Assembly (NCBI RefSeq): GCF_019334725.1
Contig: NZ_CP079818.1
Span: forward strand, 1,674,001-1,738,000
Origin: Neisseria perflava
GTDB lineage: Bacteria > Pseudomonadota > Gammaproteobacteria > Burkholderiales > Neisseriaceae
Direction of reading: 5' to 3'
Length of the DNA stretch: 64,000 nt
Shown piece by piece: positions 16,434 to 24,193 of the stretch. The notes under the pieces are model-generated. The model saw only the letters and a program-made list of their open reading frames with translations. It ran no database searches and was not told the origin of the DNA. The first letter of the stretch is position 1, and every line of letters starts with the position of its first letter. The position numbers were made by a program, and so were the translations under genes.

Positions 16434-16787
16434 ATGAATATACGCACACCCCTAGCCTGTACGCTCCTGCTTTGCGCGTGCAGCGAATCAGCAAAAAACG
16501 AATTTAAAGAAGGATTTACCCAAAGTTTCCGCACCGAATTTGTCCGCTCGGCAACCGAAGCCTGCGTAGAAAAAGCCTCCGGAAAAAGCCCGTTTGATTC
16601 CGCGACCACTGAAAAAATCTGCCGCTGTATCGGCGAAAAAACAGTCGACCAAATCAATCCTGAAGAAGCAACCTCGCTTTTGGGCGGCAGCAACACCATG
16701 AGCGACGAGCTGAAAAAACGCATCAAAGACACCAGCATCGCCTGCACTAAAGAAGTTTTAGGCATGGCCGACAGCAAAACCAAATAA
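16434..16787 (+). CDS. Small putative lipoprotein
   Basis: The 117-residue protein has a short hydrophobic leader ending in LCAC (lipid on Cys16 if processed). A hydrophilic domain follows with four more cysteines, including an ICRC pair. The pattern suggests a disulfide-bonded outer-membrane or periplasmic lipoprotein. I do not recognise a named family. No clear Shine-Dalgarno sequence is seen before the ATG. A single uptake sequence follows the stop. Confidence 0.65.
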   Translation: MNIRTPLACTLLLCACSESAKNEFKEGFTQSFRTEFVRSATEACVEKASGKSPFDSATTEKICRCIGEKTVDQINPEEATSLLGGSNTMSDELKKRIKDTSIACTKEVLGMADSKTK

Positions 16788-16854
16788 ACACGCCGTTTTC
16801 AGACGGCCTGAAATTGAAAAATATTCGATTCAAACTTAGGAAAAGAGTGAAACC

Positions 16855-17829
16855 ATGAAGACATTGAACCAATTCTTAGCCCAACACCTGCCCGAACACA
16901 AACTGCCGCAAGAGCTGGCCGGCGTACTGGAATCCGTAGCCGCCGCCTGTTTGGACATCAACGCCAAAGTCCGCCTCGGCGCGCTTTCCGGCGTTTTAGG
17001 CATGGCCGGTACCGGCAACATCCAAGGCGAAGACCAAAAGAAACTGGACGTCATCGCCAACAACATCATGATTGATGTTTTAAAAGCCAATGCCAACATC
17101 GCAGGCCTTGCCAGCGAAGAAGAAGACACCTATGTCGCCACGCACGAAAACGGCGGCTATTTGGTATTGTTTGACCCGTTGGACGGCTCTTCCAATATCG
17201 ACGTCAACATCTCCGTCGGCACCATTTTCTCCGTCTTGGCCAAACCTGAAGGCGCATTGACTACCGAATCCTTCCTGCAAAAAGGCCGCGACCAAGTGGC
17301 TGCAGGTTATGTTTTATACGGTCCACAAACTCAACTGGTACTGACTGTCGGTCACGGCGTATTCGTCTTCACTTTGGACGATGCCAACCAATTCCTGCTG
17401 ACCAAAGAAAATCCGCGCGTTCCCGAATCCACTAAAGAATTCGCCATCAATATGTCCAACCAAAGACATTGGTTCGCCCCTGTTCAACAATACATTGACG
17501 AATTGCTGGCAGGCGAAACCGGCGTACGCGGCAAAAACTACAATATGCGCTGGGTTGCCAGCATGGTTGCCGAAATCCACCGCATCCTGATGCGCGGCGG
17601 CGTATTCATGTATCCGCAAGACAAACGCGATCCATCCAAACCGGGCAAACTGCGCCTGATGTACGAAGCCAACCCGATGAGCCTGATTATGGAACAAGCC
17701 GGCGGCGCATCAAACAACGCCATCGAAGCCATGCTCGACATCCAACCTACCGGCCTGCACCAACGTGTTGCCGTATTCATGGGCAGCCGCGAAGAAGTCG
17801 AATACGTTTACAATCTGCATCAAAAATAA
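16855..17829 (+). CDS. fbp: Fructose-1,6-bisphosphatase class I
   Basis: The 324-residue enzyme removes the C1 phosphate of fructose-1,6-bisphosphate in gluconeogenesis. DPLDGSSNIDVN (from Asp107) is the metal-binding signature. ENGGYLVLFDPLDG, the GVFMYPQDKR block and NPMSLIMEQAGG place it in class I. AGGAAAAGAGTG precedes the ATG. Paired uptake sequences terminate it. Confidence 0.96.
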   Translation: MKTLNQFLAQHLPEHKLPQELAGVLESVAAACLDINAKVRLGALSGVLGMAGTGNIQGEDQKKLDVIANNIMIDVLKANANIAGLASEEEDTYVATHENGGYLVLFDPLDGSSNIDVNISVGTIFSVLAKPEGALTTESFLQKGRDQVAAGYVLYGPQTQLVLTVGHGVFVFTLDDANQFLLTKENPRVPESTKEFAINMSNQRHWFAPVQQYIDELLAGETGVRGKNYNMRWVASMVAEIHRILMRGGVFMYPQDKRDPSKPGKLRLMYEANPMSLIMEQAGGASNNAIEAMLDIQPTGLHQRVAVFMGSREEVEYVYNLHQK

Positions 17830-17854
17830 TCAGATGTATTGATTTCAAACCAAA

Positions 17855-17890
17855 AAAGGCCGTCTGAAATATGATTTTCAGACGGCCTTT
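17855..17890. terminator. Inverted uptake-sequence terminator
   Basis: AAAGGCCGTCTGAAA and its reverse lie after fbp and serve the convergent rfaF as well. Confidence 0.85.
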
Positions 17891-17971
17891 GGTTAAAAAA
17901 TAAAAGAAACAAAAAATCAAAAGGCAGACTCAAATCTGCCCTTTGCTGCTTTCCATATAACCTTTATTGGA

Positions 17972-18991
17972 TTAAGCCGAACGAGCCAGCTCTTCCGCCG
18001 CTTTTTGCACTATATCCGGTGTCAGTTTGTTCAAACAATCCGTATGCCCCAACGGACATTCGCGTTTGAAACAAGGCGAGCAATCCAAATTCAAGCTGAC
18101 GATTTTTGCCTTTTGGCTTAGAGGTGGCGTATGGTCAGGGCTGGATGAGCCGTAAACCGCAACCAATTTCCGATCAAGCGCAGCCGCAAGGTGCATCAGA
18201 CCGCTGTCGTTACACACAACTGTATCGGCGCAAGACAACAAATCAATCGCCTCCGAAAGATTGGTTTTGCCGCAAAGATTGGTACACAGGCCGTCTGAAA
18301 GCCGGTTGATTTCATCTGCAATATCGAAATCTTTTTGCGAACCAAACAGCCAAACCTGCCAACCCTTAGCCAAATAGCGGCGGCCCAGTTCGGCAAAATG
18401 ACGCGCAGGCCAACGCTTGGCCGGGCCATATTCCGCACCGGGACAAAATGCCAAAATCGGTTTATCCGTCGTTAAACCATGTTTTGCCAAAGCGGCTTGA
18501 CGGCTTTCGGGATCAATCTTAAAACACGGATTATCAGAATGCCCGTTAAAATCCGCTTGGGTCGGATACGCCAGCGCAGTATAGCGGTCGACCATCAGGG
18601 GCAACGCAGTCTTATCCAACTTGCGGATATCGTTCAGCAAAAAATAGCGCGACTCGCCGACGTAGCCCGTACGCTGTTTAATACCCGTAGCCAAGGCAAT
18701 AATGGCGGATTTGAGCGAACCGGGCAAAACAATCACTTGATCATAGCCTTCTTTTCCCAATTCACGCCCGATACGCCAACGTTTTTTCAATTCCAACGCA
18801 CCATGTCCAAACGGGTTTTCCATCACACGGTTGATTTCAGGCATACGCTCAAATACAGCCATCGACCATTTGGGCGCAAAAGCATCAATGGTGCAGCCGG
18901 GATGCAGCTCATGCAAACGGCGATAAAGCGGTTGGGTCATGACGCAGTCGCCAATCCAGCTTGGGGTAATAATCAGGATTTTTTTGGACAT
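17972..18991 (-). CDS. rfaF: Lipooligosaccharide heptosyltransferase II
   Basis: The 339-residue GT9-family enzyme adds the second heptose to the inner core. It has the N-terminal MSKKILIITPSWIGDCVMTQPL motif of WaaF-type enzymes, a central FCPGAEYGPAKRWP (acceptor/donor hinge) and a C-terminal CNDSGLMHLAAAL nucleotide-sugar block. The pgm product earlier in the window may supply the same pathway indirectly. One uptake sequence lies inside the gene. The start follows a weak ribosome site. Confidence 0.92.
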   Translation of the reverse strand: MSKKILIITPSWIGDCVMTQPLYRRLHELHPGCTIDAFAPKWSMAVFERMPEINRVMENPFGHGALELKKRWRIGRELGKEGYDQVIVLPGSLKSAIIALATGIKQRTGYVGESRYFLLNDIRKLDKTALPLMVDRYTALAYPTQADFNGHSDNPCFKIDPESRQAALAKHGLTTDKPILAFCPGAEYGPAKRWPARHFAELGRRYLAKGWQVWLFGSQKDFDIADEINRLSDGLCTNLCGKTNLSEAIDLLSCADTVVCNDSGLMHLAAALDRKLVAVYGSSSPDHTPPLSQKAKIVSLNLDCSPCFKRECPLGHTDCLNKLTPDIVQKAAEELARSA

Positions 18992-19147
18992 AATGGAATG
19001 TGTTTTTAATTTTGGCTTATTGTAATACGATTTTTAAAAGGCCGTCTGAAACTCGGTTTAATCGCCCTGATCAGAACGTACTAGTTGATACATGTTATTT
19101 CAACAGATGCACTCTGGTTTGAGCGCGTGAAGTGTTTGTCTCCCCAA

Positions 19148-19210
19148 TTATTCTGCAAATACCACGCCCCAAATACTAAGCATAACGGCAGCAAACAATA
19201 TCTGCTTCAT
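19148..19210 (-). CDS. 20-residue hydrophobic small protein
   Basis: A 21-codon frame encodes a short peptide that is one hydrophobic helix with a lysine at the N-terminus and a glutamate at the C-terminus (begins MKQILFAAVM, ends GVVFAE). AAGG lies 8 bases before the ATG (TAAGGTTTTAAAAATG). It fits a single-pass membrane microprotein or a bare signal peptide. It sits alone between the guaB terminator and rfaF on the same strand. No family is recognised, and translation is unproven. Confidence 0.4.
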   Translation of the reverse strand: MKQILFAAVMLSIWGVVFAE

Positions 19211-19231
19211 TTTTAAAACCTTATAAAAACA

Positions 19232-19267
19232 GAAAGGCCGTCTGAAATATTTTCAGACGACCTTTTT
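19232..19267. terminator. Uptake-sequence hairpin after guaB with one variant arm
   Basis: One arm is AGGCCGTCTGAA. The other reads AGGTCGTCTGAA in reverse, the form described as the N. mucosa dialect, giving a single G-T wobble in the stem. T-runs follow. Confidence 0.8.
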
Positions 19268-19275
19268 ATAGTGGT

Positions 19276-20739
19276 TTAACGATGGTAGTTAGGCGCTTCT
19301 TTGGTGATTTGTACGTCGTGAACGTGGGATTCGCTCATACCGGCAGAAGTGATTTCCACAAATTCTGCTTTCTCGTGCATTTCAGCAATATTGGCGCAAC
19401 CCAAATAACCCATGCTGGAGCGCAGACCGCCGGTCAGCTGGTGGATGATGTTCACAATCGGGCCTTTGTAAGGAACGCGACCTTCGATACCTTCAGGAAC
19501 ATATTTGTCTGTGCTGTCGGTTTTATCTTGGAAGTAGCGGTCGGCAGAACCTTGGCTCATCGCACCCAACGAACCCATACCGCGGTAAGACTTGTAAGAG
19601 CGGCCTTGGTAGAGTTCGATTTCGCCCGGTGCTTCTTCCGTACCGGCAAACATACCGCCGAGCATGACGCTGTATGCACCTGCTGCCAGAGCTTTGGCAA
19701 TATCGCCGGAGAAGCGGATACCGCCGTCGGCAATCAGGGGAACGCCTGTACCTTTCAAGGCTTCGGAAACATTGTGAATCGCAGTCAGCTGAGGCACGCC
19801 CACGCCTGCTACGATACGGGTCGTACAAATCGAGCCCGGGCCGATACCGACTTTAACGGCATCCGCACCGGCGGCCACCAAATCCAAAGCTGCTTGGGCA
19901 GTCGCGATATTGCCGCCGATGACTTGGATGTGCGGGTAAGTTTCTTTGACCCAGCGCACGCGATCGATAACACCTTGGCTATGGCCGTGGGCAGTATCGA
20001 CTACAATCACGTCCACACCGGCTTCTACCAATGCTTTGACGCGCTCTTCGGTATCGCCGCCGGTACCTACCGCAGCACCGACGCGCAGACGGCCTTCGGC
20101 ATCTTTGCTGGCATTAGGGAATTCGGTTGTTTTCAGAATATCTTTAACGGTAATCAGACCTTTGAGTTCGTCTTGGTCGTTCAATACCAAAACGCGCTCT
20201 ACTTTGTGCGCATGCATGATTTCGCGTGCTTCATCGATGCTGGTACCTTCAGGAACGGTAACCAAACGGTCGCGGGGGGTCATGATGGCAGAAACCGGCA
20301 GATCGACACGGTTTTCAAAACGCAGGTCGCGGTTGGTCACGATACCGACCACTTTGCCGTTTTCAACAACAGGCAGACCGGACATTTTGCGTTTGCGTTG
20401 TGCGCGCATTTCCAATACGTCGCGGATCAATGCGGTCGGCGCAACGGTAACGGGATCTTTCACCACGCCGCTCTCATGGCGCTTCACTTTGGAAACGGCA
20501 CGCGCTTGCAACTCCGGCGTCATGTTTTTATGGATAATGCCGATGCCGCCTTCTTGAGCCATAGAGATGGCCAGACGCGCTTCGGTAACGGTATCCATTG
20601 CAGCAGAAAGTAGGGGGAGGTTAAGCGTGATATCGCGGGTGAGTTTGGTTTGAAGTTTGACATCTCGAGGCAGCACGTTTGAGTGCGCTGGAACCAACAA
20701 AACGTCGTCGAAAGTATAGGCTTTTTCTACAATACGCAT
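19276..20739 (-). CDS. guaB: Inosine-5'-monophosphate dehydrogenase
   Basis: The 487-residue enzyme oxidizes IMP to XMP in guanine nucleotide synthesis. It has two CBS domains inserted at about residues 95-200 and the catalytic Cys305 in GPGSICTTR. The mobile flap RYFQ and GRVPYKG segments are also present. MRIVEKAYTFDDVLL is the conserved start, so 20739 is used and not the upstream in-frame ATG. It ends in an uptake-sequence hairpin. Confidence 0.96.
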   Translation of the reverse strand: MRIVEKAYTFDDVLLVPAHSNVLPRDVKLQTKLTRDITLNLPLLSAAMDTVTEARLAISMAQEGGIGIIHKNMTPELQARAVSKVKRHESGVVKDPVTVAPTALIRDVLEMRAQRKRKMSGLPVVENGKVVGIVTNRDLRFENRVDLPVSAIMTPRDRLVTVPEGTSIDEAREIMHAHKVERVLVLNDQDELKGLITVKDILKTTEFPNASKDAEGRLRVGAAVGTGGDTEERVKALVEAGVDVIVVDTAHGHSQGVIDRVRWVKETYPHIQVIGGNIATAQAALDLVAAGADAVKVGIGPGSICTTRIVAGVGVPQLTAIHNVSEALKGTGVPLIADGGIRFSGDIAKALAAGAYSVMLGGMFAGTEEAPGEIELYQGRSYKSYRGMGSLGAMSQGSADRYFQDKTDSTDKYVPEGIEGRVPYKGPIVNIIHQLTGGLRSSMGYLGCANIAEMHEKAEFVEITSAGMSESHVHDVQITKEAPNYHR

Positions 20740-20928
20740 GATGCTCGGTCTTTCAGTTTGTGCAAGATGCACGGCATTATATCACACCGGCTTGATGCTA
20801 ACATTGGCAATACATGTTTTAACGTTATTTTTTTACATGATTTGATCTAGCGTACAAAAATATGCCAACGCATTGCAGTTTCAAGTAAAATAAGCCGCAT
20901 GAGAACATCATTTACATAAGGGAAACCC

Positions 20929-21354
20929 ATGAAATCTTCCGTACTCAAAACCTGTCTGATAGCAGCCCTTCTCTCTTCCGCCGCCCTGACCGACGCGGCC
21001 GAGGTTTACACTTGGAAAGGCTCATCGGGCAACAGCTATTCCGATACGCCAAACCGCCTGCAACCGAAGCGTTCCGGCGTGGTCAACATCCGCACGCACA
21101 ACGTTAAACCTGCCGTTGCACCTGCTGTTGCGGCATCTGAACCGGTTGCCGAGCAGCCCAACGAACAGGTCGCGGAACAAAACAAACAAATCGAAGAACG
21201 CAATAAAAAAATCGAAGAGCAAAACCACCAAAACAAGCTGGAAAACTGCAAAATCGCCAAAATCAACCGCCAAGTCGCCGAAAGCGCACGCTTGGCCAAT
21301 CGCGACAGCCTGATTAAGCAATACCAAAACGACGTCAATAAATACTGCAATTAA
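20929..21354 (+). CDS. DUF4124-like secreted coiled-coil protein
   Basis: The 141-residue protein has a signal peptide (cut near residue 23, TDAA-EV). A DUF4124-like block follows (VYTWKGSSGNSYSDTP, about 25-40), then a proline/alanine linker and a charged coiled coil built of N-K-Q-I-E-E-R repeats (about 75-105). Two late cysteines could bond. DUF4124 proteins are periplasmic and of unknown role. GGGAAACCC lies before the ATG. Paired uptake sequences terminate the gene. Confidence 0.75.
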   Translation: MKSSVLKTCLIAALLSSAALTDAAEVYTWKGSSGNSYSDTPNRLQPKRSGVVNIRTHNVKPAVAPAVAASEPVAEQPNEQVAEQNKQIEERNKKIEEQNHQNKLENCKIAKINRQVAESARLANRDSLIKQYQNDVNKYCN

Positions 21355-21375
21355 CCTGCTAAATAACAATATCAA

Positions 21376-21410
21376 AAAGGCCGTCTGAAATTTAATTTCA
21401 GACGGCCTTC
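21376..21410. terminator. Inverted uptake-sequence terminator
   Basis: AGGCCGTCTGAA at 21378-21389 and its reverse at 21397-21408 lie between convergent genes. Confidence 0.85.
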
Positions 21411-21423
21411 ATTGTTCAGTCCA

Positions 21424-22761
21424 TCAATAATACAGTTGAACCAACAACAAACCGAAAACTAGACTAAATGCCATACTCAACAAGCCCGGAATCATGAAGC
21501 TGTGGTTGAAGATGAATTTGCCGATTTTGGTTGAGCCGGTTGTATCGAAGTCGATAGCGGCAATAATCGGACCGTAGTTTGGAATGAAGAAATAGCCGTT
21601 TACCGCGACAAATGTGCCAATAATGATGGGCGCAGGAATACCCAGTTTGATAGCGATTGGGAACAGCGTTGCCACTGTCGCGCCTTGGCTGTTGACCAAT
21701 ACCGACAAGATAAACAAGGCAAAGGCAAAGGTCCATGGTGCAGATTCAACCAAATGACTGACGGTCGATTCTACTTCTGTTAAGTGGCCGTTCATCAAGG
21801 TATCGCCCAACCAAGCCACGCCAAACACCGCAATCACGGCACGCATACCGGCATGGAATACCGAACCTCGGGTAATCGCATCGCCATTGGGTTTACACGC
21901 CAAGATAATCAGCGCAGAAGCAGACAACATCACGATTTCAATCGTATGCGCCATGCCCATAGGCTTGATCGCGCCATCGTGTTCAAAAGCCGGACGCAAC
22001 TCAGGCAGCGCACCCATCACGACCACCAGCAATGCCGCAGTCAAGAAAATACCGACCGACAATTTGGCTTTCGGCGAAATGGCAACATCGGTTTGTTGTT
22101 CCTCCACATCGATGTATTCTTTCACATAGTTCGGGTCTTTCAGCAAAGCCTGATAATGCGGATCGTCTTTCAACTCTTTGCCCAGTTTGTTTACAAACAC
22201 GCAAGCCAAACCGATACCCAAAATCGTGGACGGAACGGTAACTTTCAACACGTCCGCCATCGTGATGTGTTGCGGCTCAAGCATGGTGACGCAGGCAACA
22301 ACGGCGGCGGCAATCGGGCTGGCGACAATCGCAAATTGGGAAGCGATAACCGCCATCGTCAGCGGACGGGAAGGACGGATGCCATTGCGACGGCTGACTT
22401 CGGCAATCACGGGCAAGACCGAGTAAGCCACATGGCCCGTACCTGCCAACACGGTAAAGGTATAAGTCACCGCCGGCGCGATAAAGGTGATGTATTTCGG
22501 ATTGCGGTGCAACACGCGCGTGGCAATCTTAATCATATAGTCCAAACCGCCGCTGGCCTGCATGGCCGCTGCGGCAGACACTACCGCCATAATCATCAGC
22601 ATCACATCAATCGGCGGGCTGGTCGGTTGAAGATGAAAACCAAAAGACAATACGGCCAAGCCGATACCGCCGAGCACACCCAAACCAATACCGCCAACCT
22701 GCGCACCAATCAGGATACACAGCAGCACAATGGCAAACTGAATAAAAAACATAGTTGACAT
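21424..22761 (-). CDS. Anaerobic C4-dicarboxylate transporter, Dcu family
   Basis: The 445-residue membrane protein has the length and GTGHVAYSVLPVIAEV block of DcuA/DcuB. These exchange fumarate, malate or aspartate for succinate across the inner membrane, mostly under low oxygen. The ATG at 22761 is chosen because GGGAG lies 5 bases upstream; the longer frame starts at TTG. DcuA and DcuB cannot be told apart with confidence. No clear FNR palindrome was found upstream, and the left IS copy begins 146 bases away. Confidence 0.88.
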   Translation of the reverse strand: MSTMFFIQFAIVLLCILIGAQVGGIGLGVLGGIGLAVLSFGFHLQPTSPPIDVMLMIMAVVSAAAAMQASGGLDYMIKIATRVLHRNPKYITFIAPAVTYTFTVLAGTGHVAYSVLPVIAEVSRRNGIRPSRPLTMAVIASQFAIVASPIAAAVVACVTMLEPQHITMADVLKVTVPSTILGIGLACVFVNKLGKELKDDPHYQALLKDPNYVKEYIDVEEQQTDVAISPKAKLSVGIFLTAALLVVVMGALPELRPAFEHDGAIKPMGMAHTIEIVMLSASALIILACKPNGDAITRGSVFHAGMRAVIAVFGVAWLGDTLMNGHLTEVESTVSHLVESAPWTFAFALFILSVLVNSQGATVATLFPIAIKLGIPAPIIIGTFVAVNGYFFIPNYGPIIAAIDFDTTGSTKIGKFIFNHSFMIPGLLSMAFSLVFGLLLVQLYY

Positions 22762-22906
22762 CACAACTCCCAAAATCCGGCCTTAGCCGAAATAAAATTA
22801 CAAACGGTTGGATTATAGAGTAAACCCTCTTCCCTAACCATACTTTACCTAATTATACATACCGATCTACATTAAATAAATAATATTCTCATTTAACCAA
22901 TAGACT

Positions 22907-24125
22907 GAGACCTTTGCAAAATTCCCCAAAATCCCCTAAATTCCCACCAAGACATTTAGGGGATTTCTCATGAGCACCTTCTTCCAGCAAACCGCACAAG
23001 CCATGATTGCCAAACACATCGACCGTTTCCCACTATTGAAGTTGGATCAGCTGATTGATTGGAAACCGATCGAACAATACCTGAATCGTCAAAGAACCCG
23101 TTACCTTCGAGACCACCGCGGCCGTCCCGCCTATCCCCTGTTGTCCATGTTCAAAGCCGTCCTGCTCGGACAATGGCACAGCCTCTCCGATCCCGAACTC
23201 GAACACAGCCTCATCACCCGCATCGACTTCAACCTGTTTTGCCGTTTCGACGAGTTGAGCATCCCCGATTACAGCACCTTATGCCGCTACCGCAACTGGC
23301 TGGCGCAAGACAACACCCTGTCCGAACTGCTGGAACTGATTAACCGCCAACTGACTGAAAAAGGCCTAAAAGTAGAGAAAGCATCCGCCGCCGTCGTTGA
23401 CGCCACCATTATTCAGACCGCCGGCAGCAAACAGCGCCAGGCCATAGAAGTTGATGAAGAAGGACAAGTCAGCAGCCAAACCACACCGAGTAAAGACAGC
23501 GATGCCCGTTGGATAAAGAAAAACGGCCTCTACAAACTCGGTTACAAACAACATACCCGTACCGATGCGGAAGGCTATATCGAGAAACTGCACATCACTC
23601 CCGCCAATGCCCATGAGTGCAAACACCTGTCGCCTTTGTTGGAAGGACTGCCCAAAGGTACGACCGTCTATGCCGACAAAGGCTATGACAGTGAGGAAAA
23701 CCGGCAACATCTGAAAGAGCATCGGCTGCAGGACGGCATTATGCGCAAAGCACACCGTAATCGTCCGCTGTCGGAAGCGCAAACCAAACGTAACCGATAT
23801 TTGTCGAAGACCCGTTATGTGGTCGAACAAAGCTTCGGTACACTGCACCGTAAGTTCCGCTATGCCCGGGCAGCCTATTTCGGGCTGATTAAAGTGAGTG
23901 CGCAAAGCCATCTGAAGGCGATGTGTCTAAACCTGTTGAAGGCGGCTAACAGGCTAAGTGTGTCTGTTGCCGCCTAAAAGGCGGCCCGGATGCCTGATTA
24001 TCGGGTGTCCGGGGAGGATTAAGGGGGTATTTGGGTAGAGTTAGGGAGTGATTGGTGGCGGAAACAGCCGAAAACCTGTGTTGGGGTTTCGACTGTTGTG
24101 GGAAGGGCTTTTTTGCCAAGGTCTC
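22907..24125 (+). mobile_element. IS5-family (IS1106-like) insertion sequence, left copy
   Basis: This 1.22-kb element carries one transposase gene. The left end is GAGACCTTTGCAAAATTCC. The right end, read inward, is GAGACCTTGGCAAAAAAGCC, so the inner (right) end has drifted. The sequence AGACT lies directly outside the left end. It is in the same direction as the copy at 29254-30471, and together they enclose lbpB-lbpA. Confidence 0.9.
22970..23977 (+). CDS. IS5-family transposase (left copy)
   Basis: This is a 335-residue DDE transposase. Catalytic residues are probably Asp144 (VVDATIIQ), Asp236 (YADKGYDS) and Glu286 (YVVEQSFGTLHR), the last within the Y-(2)-R/E-(3)-R-type block of IS4/IS5 elements. 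The N-terminal part is helical and binds the ends. The protein is full length with no frameshift, so it is probably functional. Nucleotides from about 23144 to 23841 look identical to the right copy, whereas both ends differ. Confidence 0.93.
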   Translation: MSTFFQQTAQAMIAKHIDRFPLLKLDQLIDWKPIEQYLNRQRTRYLRDHRGRPAYPLLSMFKAVLLGQWHSLSDPELEHSLITRIDFNLFCRFDELSIPDYSTLCRYRNWLAQDNTLSELLELINRQLTEKGLKVEKASAAVVDATIIQTAGSKQRQAIEVDEEGQVSSQTTPSKDSDARWIKKNGLYKLGYKQHTRTDAEGYIEKLHITPANAHECKHLSPLLEGLPKGTTVYADKGYDSEENRQHLKEHRLQDGIMRKAHRNRPLSEAQTKRNRYLSKTRYVVEQSFGTLHRKFRYARAAYFGLIKVSAQSHLKAMCLNLLKAANRLSVSVAA

Positions 24126-24128
24126 GGG

Positions 24129-24171
24129 TTGATATTATCTGTGCATATTAATATAATGATAATTATTATTA
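24129..24171 (+). promoter_or_regulatory. lbpBA promoter with overlapping Fur box
   Basis: -35 TTGATA (24129-24134) and a perfect -10 TATAAT (24152-24157) are spaced by 17 bases. A Fur-like palindrome (ATAATGATAATTATTATT, 24153-24170) overlaps the -10 and matches the 19-base Fur consensus at about 16 positions. Lactoferrin receptor operons are iron-repressed through Fur in pathogenic Neisseria. The -35 begins 4 bases after the IS end. Confidence 0.85.
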
Positions 24172-24193
24172 ATCAAATAGAGGAAAAGTAGGG

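Noticed and set aside
19282..20613. 443-codon open frame on the plus strand
   Set aside because: It is the shadow of guaB, which has intact catalytic and CBS motifs on the other strand.
22762..22906. FNR site upstream of the Dcu transporter
   Set aside because: Dcu genes are often FNR-controlled, but no TTGAT-N4-ATCAA-like palindrome could be found in this AT-rich stretch.
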